Source: Symsagittifera roscoffensis (lineage: Eukaryota; Xenacoelomorpha; Acoela; Convolutidae). Taken from it: a stretch of 64,000 bases of DNA. The stretch spans positions 8,468,539 through 8,532,538 of the forward strand of contig NC_087070.1 of assembly GCF_963678635.1 (NCBI RefSeq). The letters run 5' to 3'. The notes under the pieces are model-generated. The model was not told the origin of the DNA and did no database searches. It saw only the letters and a list, made by a program, of their open reading frames with translations. Shown piece by piece: positions 13,306 to 26,800 of this stretch (positions within the stretch are counted from its first letter, which is position 1; every line of letters begins with the position of its first letter). Position numbers and translations under genes: made by a program.

Positions 13306-16033
13306 CTTGTTCCTGGAGGTTGCTGGATATTAAAAATTTCAATTTTCAGCTCGGTTCACGATTTAGACACCCAAGGGCAAAATCTTTTTTTTTTTGAAAA
13401 AAAAAATTCTAGAGCTTCTCAAAGGTACTTCAATGTGTTATAATTCTTGTCTGATCGATTGAAAGCTTTATTGGACAGTTTGAGACAAAAAAAAAATTTC
13501 CAATTTTTTTTTCATTTTTTTGATTTTTATAAATGAAAAATTAGCTAGACTACTAGCTTGCCCTAGCATAGGAGAACAGAATTGGTCCTCATTACCAAGC
13601 GTCTATCTTCAAAAATTAACGGTGGTCAGAACTTCGAATTAGTCAGTCTTATTTTTAGAAAAATATGAAAATTTCGAAAACTAATTTTTTTTCAAAAGAA
13701 AAATCAGTTAGTTTTTTTTATTCCAAACTGAAAAAAATGTAACGCTCTGAACTTATGGTTTTATTGAAATCAATCGGTTTGCTTCTGTTAAGTTTTAAAA
13801 AATTTCATTATTTATGTAGTTCAAGAAACCAACAACCAAAAAATGAAAACTTACCATGAAGGAGTTGTTTTTAAGTAAAACCAATGCGTTTTTTTTGCGA
13901 TGTTCGTCCCAACACTTCTTGGAGGTTGCTGGATATTAAAAAATTTCAATTTTCATCTCGGTTCACGATTTAGACACCCAAGTGAAAAAAATCACTTTTT
14001 CGAAAAAACATCTCTAGAGCTTCTCGAAGGTATTTCAATGTTTTATAACTCTTGTCTGATCGACTGAACGACTGAAAGCTTTATTGGACAGTTAGTGACA
14101 AAAAAAACGTTCAATATTTTTTTTTGATTTTTTTCAAATTTTCACATAAATTTGAAAAGTTTTTTCGCCTCAGTATAAAAACGAAATGAAAAATAGCTAA
14201 ACTACTGGCTTGCTCTAGCATAGGAGAACAGAAACGGTCCTCAATACCAAGCGTCTATCTTTATCAGATCAAAAATTAACGGTGGTCAGAACTTCGAATT
14301 AGTCAGTCTTATTTTTAGAAAAATATGAAATTTCAAAAACAATTTTTTTCAAAAAAAAATCAGCAATTTTTTTTTATTCCAAACTAAAACACTTCACGCT
14401 GTGAACCTATGGTTCTATCGAAATCAATCGGTTGGTTTCTGTTAAGTTATAAAATCTTATTATTTATGAAGTTCAAAAAACCAAAAAATCAAAAAAATGA
14501 AAATTTATCATGAAGGAGTTGTTTTTAAGCAAAACCAATTCGTTTTTTTGCAATGTTCGTCCCAAGGACGAACACTTGTTCCTGGAGATTGCTGGATAAT
14601 AAAAAGTTTCAATTTTCATCTCCGTTCAAGAATTAGGCACCAAATGCAAAATTCCTTTTTTCGAGAAAACATCTCTAGAGCTTCTCAAAGGTATTTCAAT
14701 GTGTTATATTTCATATCTGATCGATTGGAAGCTTTATTGGACAGTTTGAGACAAAAGAAAATTTTTCAAACTTTTTTCAAATTTTTGTCCTTTATTTTTA
14801 GTTTTTCCCAATTTTCACATAAATTTTTGAAGAGTTTTTTTTATTCCAGTTTAAAACTGAAATGAAACCTTAGTTACGATACTGGCTTGCCCTAGCGTAG
14901 GCGAACAGAAAAGGTCCCATTAAACAGTTGTGTCTCTTAATCACATCGAAAGTTATCGGGTTCGGAGCTTCAAGTTAGTCAAAATACTATTTTCAGAAAA
15001 ATACGAAAATGTTAAAAAAATTATATATTTTTGTTTACCTCAAATTTTGATATAGCAGTTTAAATTATTTTTTTTTCGTCTCATACTACAATTCAACTGA
15101 AAAAAACATAGTTAAGCTATTGGCTCTTTCTACCATAGGAAAACCACAAAGGTCTCGTTAGTTTTTATTTTTTATCTCGTTCACAACAAAAGTTAATAGG
15201 CTCAGAACTGTATATGAACCGTTACCAGCAACCCTGATACGGTACTTTTACCCCTAAATTGGAAGCCGGTGGTTAATAACGTTTCGCATTTATATACATG
15301 CTCAACTGGGTCACTTTAATACAAATTTATGAAAACGTAGGTTTCTAAGAAAAAAATGAAGGAAATGTATTGACTTGAAATGAATTAGTCAGACCACTAA
15401 GTGTTAGTAATGATTTCTTTAACAGGACTGAGAAATGTAATCAAAAAGGAAAACAAGAGTATGAATAAACTGCTATTAATCAACTCCATCCCACGCTTGC
15501 TCTTAGATAATAATTAAGTCGCCGACCATAAACTGAAATTCTTTTTTGACTTTTGCTTTCTCAACTTCCGCAGTTTTTGATTGAAACAAACAAAGAATAT
15601 ATCTTCAATTCAATATTGAACATATCAAAAGCTCAGTAAATGAAACAATGCCTTACTCTGGTATTTTCTTCAAAAATTGGAACGACAACTATCGAAATAG
15701 TTTTTATAGGAACTAAGATTTTTAAATTCGGAAGTCTGGAAACTGTTCAGTGGCGAAGATAAAAATATTGAGAGCTTTCCCCCTGAAAGTTTTCACTGAT
15801 AAAATTTTAGTTTTCTCCTAGCTTTGTGGAATTAACGAACTTGTATTCAATTTCTTAAAATTTTATTCGATGAGAGTAATCGCTCAACGGCTAACTTCTT
15901 CTTGAATTTTAAGATTACCAATCAGTTGCCTTAAATGGCGATTAACATTTACCTAGACAAATATGAACATAAAAAAAATTAACAAAAACTTATCAAGTTT
16001 TGCAGCCCCAGATGTTTCAGCAGCTGAAAATTA

Positions 16034-16073
<40 letters not shown>
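16034..16073. repeat. CT dinucleotide microsatellite
   Basis: A nearly pure CT run follows CAGCTGAAAATTACTCTC. The same tract in the other R3 copies is shorter (21331-21350 and about 27074-27097). Reading frames through it give Ser-Leu or Arg-Glu repeats and are not genes. Confidence 0.9.
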
Positions 16074-16075
<2 letters not shown>

Positions 16076-16874
16076 TTGTTTCTCCTCTGACACTTGCAAT
16101 GGTTTGTTTGAGTCTGAGTTATTTTTCGGCCTTTGCCTCCTGCAGTCTGAGGAAATTTGCATGTTTGTTTTGGTCTACTGCATTTTAAGGGTATAAGCAA
16201 ACTTGGAATAGATTCAGTAGTTTACTTTGATTTTAGAAGCGGCTTACTTTGATTTGGAATCAGAATTTCTTTGCACTGGTAAAATTATAGTTGTATCCTT
16301 CTTTATACCTGACACCGTAATCTGCTTTTCTTGATCGGGAGAGATATATAATTCCGTGGTATATCGAAGCAGTTTTAATTATGTTATCAAGTTTTATAGC
16401 CTTTGCAAAAACTTAGTTTCAATTTTACCAACTGATCAGATTACACTACTGTAGGAAAATGAAATTATCAAAAATCTGAGTATTTTTCAATCAGGTTAGT
16501 TTTTAAAATTAAATTGCACAATGACGTATCTAGCTGCTTTGAAATTGAACCAATAGAAAACTATCGTTTTGCGACATGATTATGAAATTATAAGTTGCAT
16601 CGAAAACTATCCTATTAAAAGCCGCCGTTTTGCGGCATGCTTTTTTCTCGGGCAAACGACTGAAAACATGTCTGAAATTGATCTTTTCCGCGCGCTGAGA
16701 AAAGATTTTTTTCGACAATGTCAAAATGTGGGAAGTTACTAGGGGCGAGAAGATTACTTATTTAACTACTCTTTATAATCCGTTTTTAATCTTTAATCGA
16801 TTATGATCGATTCTTTCTGAAGTTTATGGAGCCTGCCAATAAAAATCCATAATTTTCTCATACAAACACTATAC

Positions 16875-18008
16875 TACTGTACTTTCAAGCAAACCGTTTA
16901 ATTTAGGTTATTCACTCTCAAATAGTGTCCTCTTAATGCTTCTGGGGTTCTCAATTCTATTTCATAGTTCATCAAATCTATCTGGCTGCAGATACGGCCT
17001 TTTTACCAATACCGCGAGTTTGATTCAATGGACTGAAAACTGTACCTTGAACAAAAAAGGATCATAAAACCCTTGCATATAACGTTTTCCCATGAACCAA
17101 AAACTGCAAAAAACGCCATGTGAGAATTTGAAAATTGACAGATCTGAGCGAAAAGTTTGAAGATAAGTTTTGAACAACAATTTCTCTTACTTTCTTGGTT
17201 AAAAAAAGTAAACATGCTGTTTATTCTACAACAAGATAATTTGTTTACGAATTTTCTATGTAGATTCGACATTATAAGTAAAGAAGAGAAATTTTTTGAT
17301 CAAAGAATTTTTTTTTTCGTTGACTGCTTTCTGTAGATAACCCAAAAGAACTACAAGAAAGCAAAAATAACAACAAGTTGCACGGCAGTGGGCAGGTTAC
17401 GAGCTAGACAGAACTTTACGCAGTTAACCCGCTTAAGTTGGTTCTCTCCTTGTGTGAAATTGTCAAATTAATGCGACAATTTTTCAGGCTGTCATTGAAA
17501 ATGTCAGGTATTTAATCTTCTTTTCCAGTGGAAGTTGTGCAATTTTGCCCCGTCAAAGTTCTCCAAAGATCCACGATATCTATATTCCTATTCAAAAGGT
17601 TGGTTTTCTGGATAAAATTTGATGTGAAAAGGCATCAAACCTCCTTGCATGTATTTTTTGAGAATTTTACCTTGGTAAAGTTTTGGTCATTTTGTTCTTC
17701 TTTTAATGGGTATATATATAATATCGAAATGAGTTTTTCATCTGCCTTGGTCTCCATTTTTATCCAGTTGAGTTTTTTTGGTTTCAGTTTTGTTGGAAAT
17801 GCTTCTATCTTTATCGTATCTGCAAATTTCAAGATATTACGCTGCAATTTCGTTTTCTTCTATTTCATCATCGAGTTCTGATAGGTTTTTAGACACGGGA
17901 ATTTGGGGTTATTGTCACTTCAATATACTGTACTTTCAAGCAAACCGTTTACTTTAGGTTATTCACTCTCAAATAGTGTCCTCTTTATGCTTCTGGGGTT
18001 CTCAATTC
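16875..18008. repeat. 968-bp segment flanked by 83-bp direct repeats
   Basis: The sequence from ACTGTACTTTCAAGCAAACC to the TTCTCAATTC text occurs at 16875-16957 and again at 17926-18008 with only a few substitutions. The 968 bp between them (16958-17925) recurs at about 27985-28952 but is absent from copy B. Open frames on both strands (89, 117 and 70 codons) lie in the segment. Copies A and C are too similar to show whether any frame is under selection, and I recognise no protein. Confidence 0.75.
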
Positions 18009-18441
18009 AAAGTTCTTTTTTATTTAGGTAGAATATATAAATACGCGTAAGGCGAATGAAAAAAATCTTACATTTTAAGATAAATCTTACCTTGTGGTTA
18101 AATTGGAGGGCAATTAAAATGTAAGATTTTTTTCATTCGCCTTACGCATATTTATATATTCTACCTAAATAAAAATGAACTTTGAATTGAGAACCCCAGA
18201 AGCATAAAGAGGACACTATTTGAGAGTGAATAACCTAAAGTAAACGGTTTGCTTGAAAGTACAGTATAGTGACTGTATGAGAAAAGTATAGATTTTTATT
18301 GGCAGTCTCCATAAACTTCAGAAAGAATCGATCATAATCGATTAAAGATTAAAAACGGATTATAAAGAGTAGTTAAATAAGTAATCATCTCGCCCCTAGT
18401 AACTTCCCACATTTTGACATTGTCGAAAAATAATAAACACA
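17926..18441. repeat. Large palindrome, copy A (left arm interrupted)
   Basis: Left arm 17926-18077 is the reverse complement of the right arm starting at 18115, around a 37-nt spacer at 18078-18114. The right arm continues to about 18430. The partner of that outer part lies before the 968-bp segment (about 16720-16957). The hairpin was therefore once continuous, or the segment was inserted or duplicated within its left arm. Confidence 0.85.
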
Positions 18442-19620
18442 AGTCAATTGATTTTTTTCTTACCATTCAGCTCAAAATAACAAACAACTTCGGATGCTAA
18501 AGAAATATTTCCAACTAAATTGCCGAAATAAGTCTAGACAAAGAAGAACTACTCCGAAAACAATTATTCTGTACATTTATTCAAAGGTCTTAAGTTAAAA
18601 TCTCCACGTTTGTTATGCTAAAAAAACACAGAGACGATTATAATTTCCTAGCGTGAAAACGACAGAAAGCAGCCCTTTAAAGTGAAACGAAAAAAGTTGA
18701 AACAAATCTCAACCTAGTAATCTCAACTTCAACCTACGCGACAGAGTTGAACCATCAACCTTGTGAATGAAATTGCCCCCACTCAGCTACTCTTGCTTAA
18801 TAATTTTGAACAGTAGCCAAAAAAAGAAAAGAGAACAGTTGCAATGAAACTTTCATCGATACAGATCAACATTAGAAAAAAAAGTGCGTCCAACCACCAC
18901 TTGTGTTTGCCAGTTAGTTCCGAACACAAAGTAGGTTCATACTGATACGCTACTCTTGCTAGCGTGCTAGTTGAATTAATTTTAATAATAGAAGTTTCAA
19001 TCATGTGCAATTTTTTGTTAGTTTTGTTTCTTTTTGGGGGGGGGGGAATGTCATTTTGCGAGGTTTTGAAACGAAAACTGCGTTTTTTTGATGCGTATTC
19101 TCTGAAGAAACATTTCAAAAATCTTCAATTTTTGGTTCTCGCAATGGCAATTTCTAGTCCTAAAAATCTTAGACATTCAAAATGTGATACTAACTCTTTT
19201 CATAACAACCATCGAATTGAGAAAACTGGATCGTGGAAATCTGGAAATTGGAGTATGTTACCCTTTTTTTTGCCCCTCTTTGATTTTTTTAAGTTCTCGA
19301 CTTTAGACAAAGTAAGCATAATCAAAAGAATATTATAGAATCTACTATACCAGAAAACAGCTAACAAAACTTTTTTTTGTAGCTTTTTCACATCCTTCTT
19401 ATTAAAGTTTATTGAAAAAAAGATTTTGCTAATTCCACCATTTTTGGTTCAGAAAATTACTAAAGACATGAAAAATCAAAAAAAATTTAAAATCTATAAT
19501 ACCAAAGAATTGCTAATAAATATACTTTAGATTGACCTTCTATGATTGTTTCGTTATCAATTGGCCCAATTTAAAATTAGTGTTTTGTTTTGAATCAAAC
19601 TTAGAGAGAACTTTATCAAG

Positions 19621-21990
19621 AAAAAATTTAGAAAGAATAGAAAAAATTTCGTTGCACCAGACTGGTTGCAAAACCCCCTTTATTTACTAGTACGACAAAA
19701 AAAACTCAAAATCAATCGGTTCGCTTCTGTTAAATCATAAAAAATTCAATATTTATGAAGTTCAAAAAAACCAAAAATCAAAAAAATGAAAATTTATTAT
19801 GAACGAGTTGTTTTTAAGCAAAACCAATCCGTTTTTTTGCGATGTTTGTCCCAAGGACAAACACTTGTTCCTGAAGATTGCTGGATATTAAAAAGTTTCA
19901 ATTTTCATCTCCGTTCAAGAATTAGGCACCAAAGTGCAAAAATCCTTTTTTCGAGAAAACATCTCTAGAGCTCCTCAAAGGTATTTCAATGTGTTATATT
20001 TCATATCTAATCGATTGGAAGCTTTATTGGACAGTTTGAGACAAAAGAAAATTTTTCAATTTTTTTTCAAATTTTTGTCCTTTATTTTTAGTTTTTCTCA
20101 ATTTTCACATAAATTTTTGAAGAGTTTTTTTTATCCCAGTTTAAAACTGAAATGAAACCTTAGTTACGATACTGGCTTGCCCTAGCGTAGGCGAACAGAA
20201 AAGGTCCCATTAAACAGTTGTGTATCTTAATCACATCGAAAGTTATCGGGTTCAGAGCTTCGAGTTAGTCAAAATACTATTTTCAGAAAAATACGAAAAT
20301 GTTAAAAAAATTATATATTTTTATTTACCTCAAATTTTGATATAGCAGTTTTAATTATTTTTTTTTTCGTCTCATACTACAGTTCAACTGAAAAAAACAT
20401 AGTTAAGCTATTGGCTCTTTCTACCATAGGAAAACCACAAAGGTCTCGTTAGTTTTTATTTTTTATCTCGTTCACAACAAAAGTTAATAGGCTCAGAACT
20501 GTATATGAACAGTTACCAGCAACCCTGATACGGTACTTTTACCGCTAAATTGGAAAGCGGTGGTTAAGAACGTTTCGCATTTATAAACATGCTCAACTGG
20601 GTCACTTTAATACAAATTTATGAAATAGTAGGTTTCTAAGACAAAAATGAAGGAAATGTATTGACTTGAAATGAATTAGTCAGACCACTAAGTGTTAGTA
20701 ATGATTTCTTTAACAGGACTGAGAAATGTAATCATAAAGGAAAACAAGAGTATGAATAAACTGCTATTAATCAACTCCATCCCACGCTTGCTCTTAGATA
20801 ATAATTAAGTCGCCGACCCTAAACTGAAATTCTTTTTTGGATTTTGCTTTCTCAACTTCCACAGTTTTTGATTGAAACAAACAAAGAATATATCTTCAAT
20901 TCAATATTGAACATATCAAAAGCTCAGTAAATGAAACAATGCCTTACTCTGGTATTTTCTTCAAAAATTGGAACGAAAACTATCGAAATAATTTTTATAG
21001 GAACTAAGATTTTTAAATTCGGAAGTCTGGAAACTGTTCAGTGGCAAAGATAAAAATATTGAGAGCTTTCCCCCTGAAATTTTTCACTGATAAAATTTTA
21101 GTTTTCTCCTAGCTCTGTGGAATTAACGAACTTGTATTCAATTTCTTAAAGTTTTATTCGATGAGAGTAATCGCTCAACGGCTAACTTCTTCTTGAATTT
21201 TAAGATTACCAATCAGTTGCCTTAAATGGCGATTAACATTTACCTTGACAAATATGATCATAGAAAAATAAACAAAAACTTATCAAGTTTTGCAGCCCCA
21301 GATGTTTCAGCAGCTGAAAATTACTCTCTTTCTCTCTCTCTCTCTCTCTCTTTCCTTGTTTCTCCTCTGACACTTGCAATGGTTTGTTTGAGTCTGAGTT
21401 ATTTTTCGGCCTTTGCCTCCTGCAGTCTGAGGAAATCTGCTTGTTTGTTTTGGTCTACTGCATTTTAAGGGTATAAGCAAACTTGGAATAGATTCAGTAG
21501 TTTACTTTGATTTTAGAAGCGGTTTACTTTGATTTGGTATCAGAAATTCTTTGCACTGGTAAAATTATAGTTATATCCTTCTTTATACCTGACACCGTAA
21601 TCTGCTTTTCTTGATCGGGAGAGATATATAATTCCGTGGTATATCGAAGCATTTTTAATTATGTTATCAAGTTTTATAGCCTTTGCAAAAACTTAGTTTC
21701 AATTTTACCAACTGATCAGATTACACTACTGTAGGAAAAGGAAATTATCGAAAATCAGAGTATTTTTCAATCAGGTTAGTTTTTCAAATTAAATTGCACA
21801 TTGACGTATCTAGCTGCTTTGAAATTGAACCAATAGAAAACTATCGTTTTGCGGCATGATTATGAAATTAATAGTTGCATCGAAAACTATCCTATTAAAA
21901 GCCGCCGTTTTCCGGCTTGCTTTTTTCTCGGGCAAACGACTGAAAACATGTCTGAAATTGATCTTTTCCGCGCGCCGATAAAAGATTTTT
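19621..21990. repeat. R3 repeat, copy B (shortened)
   Basis: Matches copy A from the AGAAAGAATAG box, but jumps near 19707 from the ACTCAAA text to ATCAATCGGTTCG. It has only one full hairpin sub-repeat where copies A and C have three. It then follows copy A through the CT tract (21331-21350) to the palindrome. It lacks the 968-bp segment found in copies A and C. Confidence 0.8.
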
Positions 21991-22654
21991 TTTCGACAAT
22001 GTCAAAATGTGGGAAGTTACTAGGGCGAGATGATTTTTTATTTAACTACTCTTTATAATCCGTTTTTAATCTTTAATCGATTATGATCGATTCTTTCTGA
22101 AGTTTATGAAGACTGCCAATAAAAATCTATACTTTTCTCATACAGTCACTATACTGTACCTTCAAGCAAACCGTTTACTTTAGGTTATTCACTCTCAAAT
22201 AGTGTCTCCTTTATGCTTCTGAGGTTCTCAATTCAAAGTTCTTTTTTATTTAAGTAGAATATATAAATACGCGTAAGGCGAATGAAAAAAATCTTACATT
22301 TTAATTGCCCTCCAATTTAACCACAAGGTAAGATTTATCTTAAAATGTAAGATTTTTTTCATTCGCCTTACGCGTATTTATATATTCTACCTAAATAAAA
22401 AAGAACTTTGAATTGAGAACCCCAGAAGCATAAAGAGGACACTATTTGAGAGTGAATAACCTAAAGTAAACGGTTTGCTTGAAAGTACAGTATAGTGACT
22501 GTATGAGAAAAGTGTAGATTTTTATTGGCAGTCTCCATAAACTTCAGAAAGAATCGATCATAATCGATTAAAGAATAAAAACGGATTATAAAGAGTAGTT
22601 AAATAAGTTATCATCTCGCCCCTAGTAACTTCCCACATTTTGACATTGTCGAAA
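21989..22654. repeat. Large palindrome, copy B (about 315-bp arms)
   Basis: Arms 21989-22303 and 22341-22654 are reverse complements with only scattered mismatches, around a 37-nt spacer at 22304-22340. Both ends run into the GACAATGTC / GACATTGTC text. The spacer is the exact reverse complement of the spacer in copy A. Confidence 0.9.
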
Positions 22655-23845
22655 AATAATAAACACAAGTCAATTGATTTTTTTCTTACCATTCAGCTCA
22701 AAATAACAAACAACTTCGGATGCTAAAGAAATATTTCCAACTAAATTGCCGGAATAAGTCTAGACAAAGAAGAACTACTCCGAAAACAATTATTCTGTAC
22801 ATTTATTCAAAGGTCTTAAGTTAAAATCTCCACGTTTGTTATGCTAAAAAAACACAGAGACGATTATAATTTCCTAGCGTGAAAACGACAGAAAGCAGCC
22901 CTTTAAAGTGAAACGAAAAAAGTAGAAACAAATCTCAACCTAGTAATCTCAACTTCAACCTACGCGACAGAGTTGAACCATCAACCTTGTGAATGAAAAT
23001 GCCCCCGCTCAGCTACTCTTGCTTAATAATTTTAAACAGTAGCCAAAAAAAGAAAAGAGAACAGTTGCAATGAAACTTTCATCGATACAGATCAACATTA
23101 GAAAAAAAAGTGCGTCCAACCACCACTTGTGTTTGCCAGTTAGTTCCGAACACAAAGTAGGTTCATACTGATACGCTACTCTTGCTATCGTGCTAGTTTA
23201 ATTAATTTTAATAATAGAAGTTTCAATCATGTGCAATTTTTTAATAGTTTTGTTTCTTCTTGGGGGGAATTTCATTTTGCGAGGTTTTGAAACGAAAACT
23301 GCGTTTTTTTGATGCGTATTCTCTGAAGAAACATTTCAGAAATCTTCAATTTTTGGTTCTCGCAATGACAATTTTTAGTCCTAAAAATCTTAGACATTCA
23401 AAATGTGATTCTAACTCTTTTGATAACAACCATCGAATTGAGAAAACTGGATCGTGGAAATCTGGAAATTGGAGTATGTTACCCTTTTTTTCGCCCCTCT
23501 TTATTTTTTTCAAGTTCTCGCCTTTAGACAAAGTAAGCATAATCAAAAGAATATTATAGAATCTACTATACCAGAAAACAGCTAACAAAACTTTTTTTGT
23601 AGCTTTTTCACATCCTTTTTATTAAAGTTTATTGAAAAAATGATTTTGCTAATTCCACCATTTTTGGTTCAGAAAATTACTAAAGACATGAAAAATCAAA
23701 AAAAAATTTAAAATCTATAATACCAAAGAATTGCTAATAAATAAACTTTAGCTTGACCTTCTATGATTGTTTCGTTATCAATTGGCCCAATTTAAAATTA
23801 GTGTTTTGTTTTGAATCAAACTTAGAGAGAACATTATCAAGAAAA

Positions 23846-26800
23846 AATTTAGAAAGAATAGAAAAAATTTCGTTGCACCAGACTGGTTGCAAAAACCCCC
23901 TTTATTTTCTAGTACGACAAAAAAAACTCAAAGCAAACCATAAAAAACAAAGACTTAGGTTAATTTTGATTTTTGAAGTTTTTTTGATTTTTCTATTTTT
24001 ATTCAAAAAAAACCTCACAAATCTTCTCTCACTTTACCCATGATCCAGATAAAACAACGCCAATGGCTTGCCCTACTTAGGGCAAGGAGAACAGAAAAGA
24101 AAACTTCTGAAAAACAAATCAGCATTTTTTTTTCATTTCAATCTAAAAAAAACTTCACGCTTTGAACCTAGGGTTCTATCAAAATTAATCGGTTCGCTTC
24201 TGTTAAATCATAAAAAATTCAATATTTATGAAGTTCAAAAAAACCAAAAATCAAAAAAATGAAAATTTATTATGAACGAGTTGTTTTTAAGCAAAACCAA
24301 TGCGTTTTTTTGTGATGTTCGTCTCAAGGACGAACACTTGTTCCTGGAGGTTGCTGGATATTAAAAATTTCAATTTTCAGCTCGGTTCACGATTTAGACA
24401 CCCAAGGGCAAAATCTTTTTTTTTTGAAAAAAAAAATTCTAGAGCTTCTCAAAGGTACTTCAATGTGTTATAATTCTTGTCTGATCGATTGAAAACTTTA
24501 TTGGACAGTTTGAGACAAAAAAAAATTTTCCAATTTTTTTTTCATTTTTTTGATTTTTATAAATGAAAAATTAGCTAGACTACTAGCTTGCCCTAGCATA
24601 GGAGAACAGAATTGGTCCTCATTACCAAGCGTCTATCTTCAAAAATTAACGGTGGTCAGAACTTCGAATTAGTCAGTCTTATTTTTAGAAAAATATGAAA
24701 ATTTCGAAAACTAATTTTTTTTCAAAAGAAAAATCAGTTAGTTTTTTTTATTCCAAACTGAAAAAAATGTAACGCTCTGAACTTATGGTTTTATTGAAAT
24801 CAATCGGTTTGCTTCTGTTAAGTTTTAAAAAATTTCATTATTTATGTAGTTCAAGAAACCAACAACCAAAAAATGAAAACTTACCATGAAGGAGTTGTTT
24901 TTAAGTAAAACCAATGCGTTTTTTTTGCGATGTTCGTCCCAACACTTCTTGGAGGTTGCTGGATATTAAAAAATTTCAATTTTCATCTCGGTTCACGATT
25001 TAGACACCCAAGTGAAAAAAATCACTTTTTCGAAAAAACATCTCTAGAGCTTCTCGAAGGTATTTCAATGTTTTATAACTCTTGTCTGATCGACTGAACG
25101 ACTGAAAGCTTTATTGGACAGTTAGTGACAAAAAAACGTTCAATTTTTTTTTTTTATTTTTTTCAAATTTTCACATAAATTTGAAAAGTTTTTTCACCTC
25201 AGTATAAAAACGAAATGAAAAATAGCTAAACTACTGGCTTGCTCTAGCATAGGAGAACAGAAACGGTCCTCAATACCAAGCGTCTATCTTTATCAGATCA
25301 AAAATTAACGGTGGTCAGAACTTCAAATTAGTCAGTCTTATTTTTAGAAAAATATGAAAATTTCGAAAACTAATTTTTTTTCAAAAGAAAAATCAGTTCG
25401 TTTTTTTTATTCCAAACTAAAACACTTCACGCTGTGAACCTATGGTTCTATCGAAATCAATCGGTTGGTTTCTGTTAAGTTATAAAATCTTAATATTTAT
25501 GAAGTTCAAAAAACCAAAAAATCAAAAAAATGAAAATTTACCATGAAGGAGTTGTTTTTAAGCAAAACCAATGCGTTTTTTTGCTATGTTCGTCCCAAGG
25601 ACGAACAATTGTTCCTGGAGGTTGCTGGATATTAAAAAGTTTCAATTTTCATCTCGGTTCAAGAATTAGGCACCAAAGTGCAAAAATCATTTTTTCGAGA
25701 AAACATCTCTAGAGCTTCTCAAAGGTATTTCAATGTGTTATATTTCATATCTGATCGATTGGAAGCTTTATTGGACTGTTTGAGACAAAAGAAAATTTTT
25801 CAATTTTTTGTTCAAATTTTTGTCCTTTATTTTTAGTTTTTCCCAACTTTCACATAAAATTTTGAGGAGTTTTTTTTATCCCAGTTTAAAACTGAAATGA
25901 AACCTTAGTTACGATACTGGCTTGCCCTAGCGTAGGCGAACAGAAAAAGTCCCATTAAACAGTTGTGTATCTTAATCACATCGAAAGTTATCGGGTTCGG
26001 AGCTTCGAGTTAGTCAAAATACTATTTTCAGAAAAATACGAAAATGTTAAAAAAATTATATATTTTTATTTACCTCAAACTTTGATATAGCAGTTTTAAT
26101 TATTATTTTTTGTCTCATACTACCGTTCAACTGAAAAAAACATAGTTAAGCTATTGGCTCTTTCTACCATAGGAAAACCACAAAGGTCTCGTTAGTTTTT
26201 ATTTTTTTATCTCGTTCACAACAAAAGTTAATAGGCTCAGAACTGTATATGAACCGTTACCAGCAACCCTGATACGGTACTTTTACCCCTAAATTGGAAG
26301 GCGGTGGTTAGGAACGTTTCGCATTTATATACATGCTCAACTGGGTCACTTTAATACAAATGTATGAAAACGTAGGTTTCTAAGAAAAAAATGAAGGAAA
26401 TGTATTTACTTGAAATGAATTAGTCAGACCACTAAGTATTAGTAATGATTTCTTTAACAGGACTGAGAAATGTAATCAAAAAGGAAAACAAGAGTATGAA
26501 TAAACTGCTATTAATCAACTTCATCTCACGCTTGCTCTTAGATAATAATTAAGTCGCCGACCCTTAACTGAAATTCTTTTTTGACTTTTGCTTTCTCAAC
26601 TTCCACAGTTTTTGATTGAAACAAACAAAGAATATATCTTCAATTCAATATTGAACATATCAAAAGCTCAGTAAATGAAACAATGCCTTACTCTGGTATT
26701 TTCTTCAAAAATTGGAACGACAACTATCGAAATAGTTTTTATAGGAACTAAGATTTTTAAATTCGGAAGTCTGGAAACTGTTCAGTGGCGAAGATAAAAA

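Larger units (their letters stand above)
12809..17925. repeat. R3 repeat, copy A
   Basis: Near-identical to 23846-28952. Inside are several diverged sub-repeats of roughly 520-680 bp, marked by CTTGCCCTAGCATAGGAGAA-like text at about 13034, 13557, 14210, 14887 and, more decayed, 15122. Sub-repeats at 13140, 13757 and 14411 each carry the ATCAATCGGTT box. A CT microsatellite lies at 16034-16073. Its right end carries the 968-bp segment at 16958-17925. Confidence 0.85.

Noticed and set aside
14497-14865. 122-codon plus-strand frame in R3 copy A
   Set aside because: Equivalent frames in copies B and C are broken or shortened, and the residues follow T-runs. It is repeat sequence, not a gene.
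15963-16200. Overlapping open frames on both strands across the CT tract (Ser-Leu and Arg-Glu repeats)
   Set aside because: Their length comes from the dinucleotide repeat. They change with tract length in the copies near 21340 and 27085.
17003-17881. 89-, 117- and 70-codon frames inside the 968-bp segment, repeated at 28030-28908
   Set aside because: Frames overlap on opposite strands, composition is Phe- or Lys-rich, no family is recognised, and near-identity of the two copies gives no evidence of selection.
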